Made by a program: the position numbers and the translations under genes. Of a stretch of DNA of 64,000 nucleotides, positions 57,792 to 64,000 are shown piece after piece (position 1 is the first letter of the stretch; every line of letters starts with the position of its first letter). The notes below the pieces were generated by a model, which did not search any database, was not told the origin of the DNA, and saw only the letters and a list, made by a program, of their open reading frames with translations. Source of the stretch: Molanna angustata (lineage: Eukaryota; Arthropoda; Insecta; Trichoptera; Molannidae); assembly GCA_963576475.1 (NCBI GenBank), contig OY754975.1, positions 23,716,654 through 23,780,653 of the forward strand. Reading direction: 5' to 3'.

Positions 57792-59791
57792 CCCATTAGT
57801 GCATAGTGTCCTGAATAAAGGACGCACCTATTTTGAAAATTGCTACCATGATACATATTGTTTACAAAAAATAAATTATTGCAATGTATTCCTTATTAAT
57901 TACCAAAACAATAATGATATAATAAGTTTGGAAAAAATGCGTAATTAGATATGTATAAATAGTTAAAGTCAAAATGGCGGCGAAGTGTGTTAGTGCTGTA
58001 CGACCTGGGTGAGTATTTATTTGATTTTATTAATATTATTTCATAATAATGCGGTTTAAACTATATAAAAATAATCTATAAACTTCAAGACATGTAATCA
58101 AATGTGTTTTTTTACTCATATAAGTTAAAATGTGTTTGTTTGGAGACATTTTATTTTCCTGTCCTTTAAAAAGGACACTATGCATATCTGCATGTTTCAT
58201 AATACGTGACATAAAGTGTATACAGCATTTCCAAACTGATGTTAGATGTACTACTTACATACATTATGACATATTTTTATTTTAGCAAGGTAATCATTTT
58301 TATATTATTTTAAGAATCAGTTCTTTTCACCCTTGCTTTCCCCCTTTCTCCTTACTTCTCCTAACGAAATCATAAGATACATTGTATTTAAAAATATTTC
58401 TATAATTTTAGGTTGACTCTTGAGTAAATTGTTTCGAAATTAGGGAAAGACTGTAGTGATGATGATCATTGCTCGCAATATGTTACTCAGGTATTTGTGA
58501 CACCACCGGAGGAAGATGGCAATGAAACAGAAGAAGATTCTGACAAGTCAGATGATGAACATGAAGGTCATTTGAATCACTTAGGAAGAAAGTTCCTTAC
58601 CAGCTCTTGCAACGTGCAGTCAAAGGGAATTGAAGACAATGAAGATGTTCGGTCCGAAGATGCATCAATACCACCACCTCCTAAACATCGCCGATTGGAG
58701 CAACAATCATGGAAGAAATCAGATTTGGATTATAATTAGGTTACTGAATGTAATCCTATATCAACTTCCGATCAAGCAAAGCTTTTTGAAACTACAATTG
58801 ATTTTTTTCTCTATTTTTTAATGATGAAATGATAGATTTGATTATAAATCAGGCAAACCTATATAGTATAAATCAAAAGAATAAGAATCTGCAGATGAAC
58901 AGAGAAGAGTTATATGTTGTAATCGGTGGATTACGGTTGTCTGGTTACAGCAAGTATCCAATCAAAAGAATTGTCCGAAGAAGACGACGCCCCCCACGAT
59001 TCATTTCACTAAACCAACCAACCGTTATATCCAATTATAATAGATACATGGTGGAGGGGTGGATAAAATGGACCAGTTGGTTGCTGCATGCCGAACAAGG
59101 ATAAGACAAAGAAAGTGGTGGTGGCCAATATGTGTATTTTTTGGACGTAGCAGTCGTCAATGGGTGGTTGTTGGCGAAAAAATTGAATAACACCAATTCT
59201 ACAGAAGCTTTTCTTAGATTCCGACGCTACATAACCACTGCACTCCTGAAAAAATATGGAGTTGCCTCTTTCAGGGGGTGTATGCCTTCAACCACATTAT
59301 CTGCAGTGCGTTATGATGAAACAAATCACTGGATAGTTGAAATTCCAAAGCAACGATGGTGTGCATTAGAATCTTGTTCAGAAAAAGCATTTTTTACTTG
59401 TGAAAAATGCAACATTGGACTTCAAAAAAAATATCATACAGAAAAATAAATTTCTTGTACTGTTACTTTTATTTTCTTTAGTGTATATATGTATATATAT
59501 TTTATTATTTTTAACATAAAGGTATATAAATGTATATATTTATGTCAATACATATTAATGTGAAACAAAAAAAAAAATTTTTCCATGTTCCTTGACTCGT
59601 TTGAATACATGTATTCAATACTCAGATATACCATTTGTGCATGGTGTCCAGAAAAAAAGACGCTCTGTATAAAAAAAACTATTTTTCCGAAAAAAAATTT
59701 TTTAAGTTTTTTTAATAATTTAGATCATTTTTGACATCACTTTGCAAAATTACCAGAAAAAAACTACGAATAAACTTTATGCACTAATGGG
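57792..59791 (+). mobile_element. piggyBac-type DNA transposon, defective
   Basis: 2,000 bp between TTAA (57,788-57,791) and TTAA (59,792-59,795). Terminal inverted repeats CCCATTAGTGCATA and inverse TATGCACTAATGGG. Subterminal copies of the GTGCATRGTGTCC box occur near 57,801 and 59,637, and inverted at 58,170-58,187 (AAGGACACTATGCAT). It carries a broken transposase (58,497-59,449). TTAA duplication, CCC...GGG ends and the transposase together identify piggyBac. The internal TIR-like box may mark an earlier deletion. Confidence 0.95.
58497..59449 (+). pseudogene. piggyBac transposase, internally deleted and frameshifted
   Basis: Three pieces. 58,497-58,739: acidic N-terminal region (TPPEEDGNETEEDSDKSDDE), usual in piggyBac proteins. 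58,829-59,104: start of the DDE_Tnp_1_7 domain (NREELYVVIGGLRLSGYSKY), then an abrupt join to the region before the third catalytic Asp (PTVISNYNRYM). 59,132-59,449: C-terminal part (FLDVAVVNGWLLAKKLN, FLRFRRYITTALLKKYG) and the Cys-rich end C-x4-C...C-x2-C...YHT. About 200 residues containing the first two catalytic Asp are missing, and the region of the third is out of frame. Stop at 58,737 and shift near 59,065-59,130. It cannot be active. Confidence 0.92.
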
Positions 59792-59795
59792 TTAA

Positions 59796-60221
59796 TTTGA
59801 GAACTTTCTATTTGAAATGAAGTGATATTTTCCAGTATTAAAAATATGAATAAAAATAAAAAAAAAACTTGTAGTTAACATAATATGTATAATTGTGTTA
59901 TCCTATTTGGAAATTTACTGCCTCACTAGACTATTCTGTTCTGAGGCAGTACTTTATTTTTTGTTTTAGGTTAGAAATTAATAAGTGTAAAAGCATGAAC
60001 AGAAAACATCAACAAAAATACCTAATTAAAAATAAACAGTGAAATTTCCATAAAAGTGTTATGGAAATGATGAATGGCACCAAGCTATAGAAGAGATTCT
60101 CCATTATGCTTTATATTTTTTTGAATATCCGCAACCTAAAATAGTATCTATAATATTGTTGACGTTGAATTTACTATTTGCTATATGACTTCCATAGGAT
60201 TTCAAGATAGGATTTCAAGCT
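59796..60221. other. Intergenic, nothing recognised
   Basis: About 430 bp, A+T-rich. CTGCCTCACTAGACTATTCTGTTCTGAGGCAG (59,919-59,950) has 8-bp inverted ends. Confidence 0.5.
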
Positions 60222-60428
60222 GACCGCCGTGGTACAGTTGGTAAGCCGTTTGGTTACTGTGCGGGCGTCCTGGGTTCGATTCCCAGGAGAGGAGAAATTT
60301 ATTTAAATTAATTTCTCACGCAAATATTGCTTCACTGGGCTGCAAACACTGGTTGGTTGGAAGAAATTGCCATACGGCAATAAACTCGCCACTTACGCAG
60401 GGTGCAAGGAAGTGTTCATTATTATTAT
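60222..60428 (+). mobile_element. tRNA-derived SINE, family A, full-length copy 2
   Basis: Same layout as 46,952-47,157 with about 90 percent identity by eye. GATAGGATTT before the head and GATAAGATTT after the ATTATTATT tail look like a roughly 10-bp target duplication with one change. Confidence 0.88.
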
Positions 60429-60439
60429 GATAAGATTTT

Positions 60440-60632
60440 TTGTCTAAATTGCGGTTCACTATTATCTTCACTTACTGCTGTTTCCTTTTAATGAGCTCTC
60501 TTTTGTTCTTTTCGTGCAGTGTCCGCACGTATTAAAGAGTTCTCCGGAATCTTGCTATGTTCTTTCATAGTTTCACAAGGGGCCGATATAAGTCCCCATA
60601 AACAGAACGGGTAGTGGTGGTGGAATAACATA
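60440..60632 (+). mobile_element. R1/jockey-type LINE 3'UTR fragment
   Basis: GAGTTCTCCGGAATCTTGCT, TGTTCTTTCATAGTTTCAC and CCCATAAACAGAACGGGTAG match the end of 53,860-53,960, without the coding part. Confidence 0.6.
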
Positions 60633-60635
60633 TTT

Positions 60636-60870
60636 ATTTATTTACATAATATACGGCATTAGCTATTTACTGGTTACAATACTAAAAATAATTAATTACG
60701 AACAAAGATAAAAATACAGGAACCGAAAAAAATATCGACACAGATAGAAATATAAAAAAAGATAAAAATATTGATTCAGATAAAAATAGACAAAAAAGAA
60801 TAAGACATCTTACAAACAGTATAAAATAAAATTAACAATAATAATGGTGCAAATATTAAAACAAAGTGTA
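60636..60870 (-). mobile_element. LINE 3'UTR fragment, copy 2
   Basis: TTATTTATTTACATAATATACGGC, i.e. a (TAAA)n tail on the minus strand, then the same UTR as 52,390-52,690 up to about AATAATAATGG. Confidence 0.7.
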
Positions 60871-60917
60871 CCTAAATCATCTTAAAACCGTTGGTTTAAG
60901 ATGATTTACTTTTGACA

Positions 60918-61303
60918 TTTCATCACTAACAATTCATTCTATAAAGTATTTAAATTTTATATGGAAAATTTTCAGCATTTTCATGAAGTGAATTGGTTAG
61001 ATTATTTTTTATTGAAATATTTTATTATGAAAACTTGATAATTCTTTAATGCTGTTTATGAAAATGGTGTGCCTTTTTACCAAATTGAAAATAAAAATTT
61101 CAGATTTTAATTTTCCTGAGCTTGGGGTCACTTTAAAATATTTGTCAGTTGTAGCTGAGAAGCATTTATTCAGATATCCTTCAAAATGTAATGGGATCCA
61201 AGCGAGTATTACGTATACTAATATGAAAAATTTGAATGGAATTGAATGAGTACTTTAGTCTTTAATTGATAAAATAAAATAAACACGCCGTACATAACAT
61301 ACA
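60918..61303 (-). mobile_element. HINE-like element, copy f (fragment)
   Basis: Reverse match to copies b and d: CACTAACAATTCATTCTATA, TTCCTGAGCTTGGGGTCACT, TGTGCCTTTTTACCAAATTG, TACTTTAGTCTTTAATTGAT and ACACGCCGTACATAACATAC. Neither terminus is present. A palindrome (60,873-60,908) precedes it. Confidence 0.7.
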
Positions 61304-61324
61304 GCCTGTCATAGATCACCCTGT

Positions 61325-61590
61325 TATACCAGACCAGACTCTGATAGTACTGACACATTACCAGATGAAATTACGATCACGTGGTTAAATTCGCAGTGGA
61401 TATACTCACTAAGTCCAGAACTAGGGGCAGTTCACAGGCCACCTGGTGGACCAATATCGAGAGGGAGCTGAGGAAGGAGGAACTAACCAGATAATTGACG
61501 CAAGATCGAAAGGTCTGCCGATTACGTACCAGAGGGGCCAAACCCAGATGAACTGGTAAGAGGCAAGGAAAAAGAAAGGAGAAGAAATCG
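61325..61590 (+). pseudogene. LINE RT-tail fossil
   Basis: ACTCACTAAGTCCAGAACTA, GAGGGAGCTGAGGAAGGAGG and GACGCAAGATCGAAAGGTCT parallel 55,905-56,135 in inverse orientation. The frame is broken. Confidence 0.6.
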
Positions 61591-62335
61591 CCCTGTTATA
61601 TCACTTCAACATTTATGAACAGTTCTTATTTAAAGACCAGGATGCAATGCTATTATAGCGTAAGATGATGAGCGATGAAACGTTACGTTATTGAACATTT
61701 TGAGAAGATAATCATCTGGAAGTTTGGTTTTAAATGTTTATCATCTGTAGTATAAATTTCATTGATCTATGAAAATGTTTATTTGTATCCGATTAACCGA
61801 AACTATTTTAGTATCTATCTATATTTTGATTTTAATTAATCTCGATAGTACAATGCACACACATCAGACTGAATTATCATCGTTATTAATAATAACATTA
61901 TCTTATATTGATGGATATAATATTTATAGACTGACATAAAATTCCCATTTGCATATTGAAGTGTTACAAACATATCTAATGAGTAATGTTAATATTTATA
62001 CAATAAATTTGATATGATTGATTCTAATATGTAACGTAGGTAATTCAATTTGCTTTTTAATATCAGTAAATAGGCAAAAAAGCACTGAGGTTCACCATTC
62101 ATTCTGAATTTTATCTCTTTAGATGTGACGAGGCCAGTATGTTGAAACACACACTTGTTTCGTGCTTTGTTTAATGGTTTTATGCACGCCCGTTCACCTG
62201 CTGCCGGTTACCCCACATTGTGGGATTGTATATATACATCATCAAGGGTTGTGCCATACACCTAACTATTCATTGTATAGGTTAGATAAGGTTCCTACAT
62301 CTTTATCTTTATCTTTTTATTACTTTTCGGGCAAC
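61591..62335. other. Intergenic; short repeat block near 62,185
   Basis: GCCCGTTCACCTGCTGCCGG followed by TTACCCCACATTGTG (62,188-62,222) is the inverse of the block at 222-262. Otherwise nothing recognised. Confidence 0.5.
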
Positions 62336-62525
62336 TAACAGGTACTAGGTCAAATATTAATTTAACACGCACCCAATAACAAGTTGCCACATTCTGGAGA
62401 CATACGATATTTATCGTCTCACAGATCCAGACTGAAAACACAATTAAAAACTGTGTCTCCACCGATAATCGAACACGGGGCCTTTGGATCAGCAGCCAGA
62501 TACCCAACCAACTGAGATACTACGA
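62336..62525 (-). mobile_element. tRNA-derived SINE, family D, best copy
   Basis: Minus strand: head TAGTATCTCAGTTGGTTGGG (A box), GTGTTCGATTATC (B box), then GGTGGAGACACAGTTTTTAA, TCTGGATCTGTGAGACGATA, CCAGAATGTGGCAACTTGTT and GGGTGCGTGTTAAATTAATA. Related pieces at 30,896, 33,176 and 51,670. Confidence 0.8.
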
Positions 62526-62652
62526 CAAACATATATACATAAATAATGATACTACTGGCCATAATACTTGTTACAATACTGGACACATGCCTTTAATAAG
62601 TTACTAGTGATCCCCCGGCAAACTTCGTATTGCCTGTATAATTAAAAATGAT

Positions 62653-63270
62653 CCTTCATTACCACCCATCGCTTCAGACCCTTCAGTACCTCCCATCCCT
62701 TCATTTACTTCCGTCCCTTCAGTTACTCCCGTCTCTTCAGTTACTACCATCCCTTCAATTAATCCCGTCCCTTCAGTTACTCCCGTCCCTTCAGTTACTC
62801 CCGTCCCTTCAGTTACTCCCGTCCCTTCAGTTACTCCCGTCCCTTCAGTTACTCCCGTCCCTTCAGTTACTCCCGTCCCTTCAGTTACTCCCGTCCCTTC
62901 AGTTACTCCCGTCCCTTCAGTTACTCCCGTCCCTTCAGTTACTCCCGTCCCTCAACTACTCCCGTCCGTTCAGTTACTCCCGTCCCTTCAGTTACTCCCG
63001 TCCCTTCAGTTACTCCCGTCCCTTCAGTTACTCCCGTCCCTTCAGTTACTCCCGTCCCTTCAGTTACTCCCGTCCCTTCAGTTACTCCCGTCCCTTCAGT
63101 TACTCCCGTCCCTTCAGTTACTCCCGTCCCTTCAGTTACTCCCGTCCCTTCAGTTACTCCCGTCCCTTCAGTTACTCCCGTACCTTCAGTTACTCCCATT
63201 CCTTCAGTACCTCCCGTCCCTTCAGGTCCACCAGTACCTCCCTTCCTTTCATTACCTCTCGTCCCTTAAG
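62653..63270. repeat. 18-bp minisatellite, about 34 units
   Basis: Consensus AGTTACTCCCGTCCCTTC. The centre is nearly homogeneous and the edges are degenerate (CCATCCCTTC, AGTACCTCCC). A single unit near 62,945-62,970 has lost bases and shifts the phase. Because 18 is divisible by three, all frames stay open where no stop occurs, giving hexapeptide frames on both strands (LLPSLQ on plus; GVTEGT on minus). No start context, signal peptide or flanking exon supports translation. Confidence 0.95.
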
Positions 63271-63289
63271 TAGGTGAAGAAAAAGTTTA

Positions 63290-63830
63290 ATTCCCGAGAC
63301 AATACTGGGAAGACATACGAAGAGACAGTTGGACCTTCTTTTTCCAGGATACTCCACCTTCATAGGTAAAATGACCAAATACACGATGAAGAAGAAGAAG
63401 AAAAAAGTTTAAATCCAGAAACTGTCCTGGAAGATCTGCGAAGAGATGGAAGGACAGTTGGAGCTTCTTCTCCCAGAGTATAAGGTCATTTTACCTTCAT
63501 CGGTAAAATGACCTGATACCCGATGAAGAAGAAGAAGAAGATTTTTTTTAATCCAGAAACCATCCCGGTCATACACTCGACAATTCGTCAAAGTTTCATT
63601 GCAATCAGATGAACGGTTCTCAGGATAGTCCACCTTCATAGGTAAAATGACCTAAAACTCGATGAAGAAGAAGAAAAAGTTAAAATTTTTTGATCCAGAA
63701 ACCATCCCTGGTATACTCTCGACAGTTCACCAAAGTCTCATCGCAATCGGATGAGCGGTTTAGGAGCGCATTCAACACATACATAGATACATACATAGAT
63801 ACAAACATTCAAATTTATAATATAGATTTC
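63290..63830. repeat. Tandem ~110-150-bp repeat with GAAGAAG tracts
   Basis: Four diverged units, each with ACCTTCATAGGTAAAATGAC, CGATGAAGAAGAAGAAG and a following AATCCAGAAAC block. The last units carry TCATCGCAATCGGATGAGCG and end in ACATACATAGATAC repeats and AAATTTATAATATAGATT. I recall that ending as widespread in insect intergenic DNA, from memory only. The inverted pair AAGGTCATTTTACC / GGTAAAATGACC (63,481-63,511) forms a hairpin. Confidence 0.8.
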
Positions 63831-64000
63831 GAAACGTAATTTATGAGCTGTTCAAAATATATATTTTATTATTTAAAACATTTAATTTCAAGAAACCAGA
63901 TAATTATAATATTTTTTTAGACTTAAATAAAAAAACATTCATTCAAACCATCACGGTACATCCCTAAATGCGGGGTAACCAGCGACACGTGTGTCTATAA
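63831..64000. other. Window edge, A+T-rich
   Basis: Ends in AATGCGGGGTAACCAGCGAC, echoing the GGGGTAACC block at 225-262, so a repeat copy probably continues beyond the window. Confidence 0.4.

Noticed and set aside
62653..63270. CRISPR-like array
   Set aside because: The units are contiguous 18-mers with no spacers, and the sequence is eukaryotic.
62648..63277. 209-codon repetitive protein
   Set aside because: 18-bp units keep frames open by arithmetic; no signal peptide, splice context or non-repeat coding flanks.

Overview
The window looks like gene-poor, A+T-rich intergenic DNA of an insect, most likely a moth or butterfly. The lepidopteran assignment is inferred from recurrent GTAGGTACCTAC-type runs, the mix of RTE-, R1- and jockey-like LINE fragments, several tRNA-derived SINE families, piggyBac-like and Helitron-like elements, and one class II tRNA gene with a Pol III oligo-T stop. 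I found no convincing host protein-coding gene. Nearly every long reading frame is a transposon fossil or a by-product of a repeat whose unit length is compatible with open frames.

Layout. 1-9.1 kb: SINE remnants, three copies of a Helitron-like element (5' TC, 3' CTAG) with a microsatellite core, a 327-bp palindrome between two long (TA)n tracts, and two LINE fossils. 9.1-15 kb: a degenerate minisatellite, a local duplication and an interrupted Helentron/HINE-like element. 16-31 kb: four more HINE-like copies, two of them (20.05-23.26 and 28.06-30.67 kb) built around a 313-bp tandem repeat with different copy numbers. Between these lie the tRNA-Leu(AAG) gene (23,892-23,973), SINEs, LINE tails and a TTAA-flanked MITE. 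31-40 kb: LINE RNase H and RT fossils and a run of terminal-inverted-repeat or foldback elements, including a TA-flanked mariner/Tc1 derivative with a transposase tail. 40-50.6 kb: foldbacks with nested LINE insertions, a 124-bp triplication, a second copy of the TTAA MITE and a 582-bp MITE flanked by TAT. 50.6-64 kb: LINE 3' ends, a 2.0-kb dead piggyBac (57,792-59,791) with an internally deleted transposase, more SINEs, an 18-bp minisatellite and a GAAGAAG-rich tandem repeat.

There is no operon-like logic. What can be read is a stratigraphy of insertions: LINEs inside HINEs and foldbacks, a short retro-insertion inside a Helitron-like copy, and a SINE flanked by 20-bp direct repeats. The most unusual items are the pair of HINE-like satellite carriers, the snap-back palindrome in the last unit of the second array, and the microsatellite-swapping Helitron-like family. 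All family assignments were made by eye; no searches were run.
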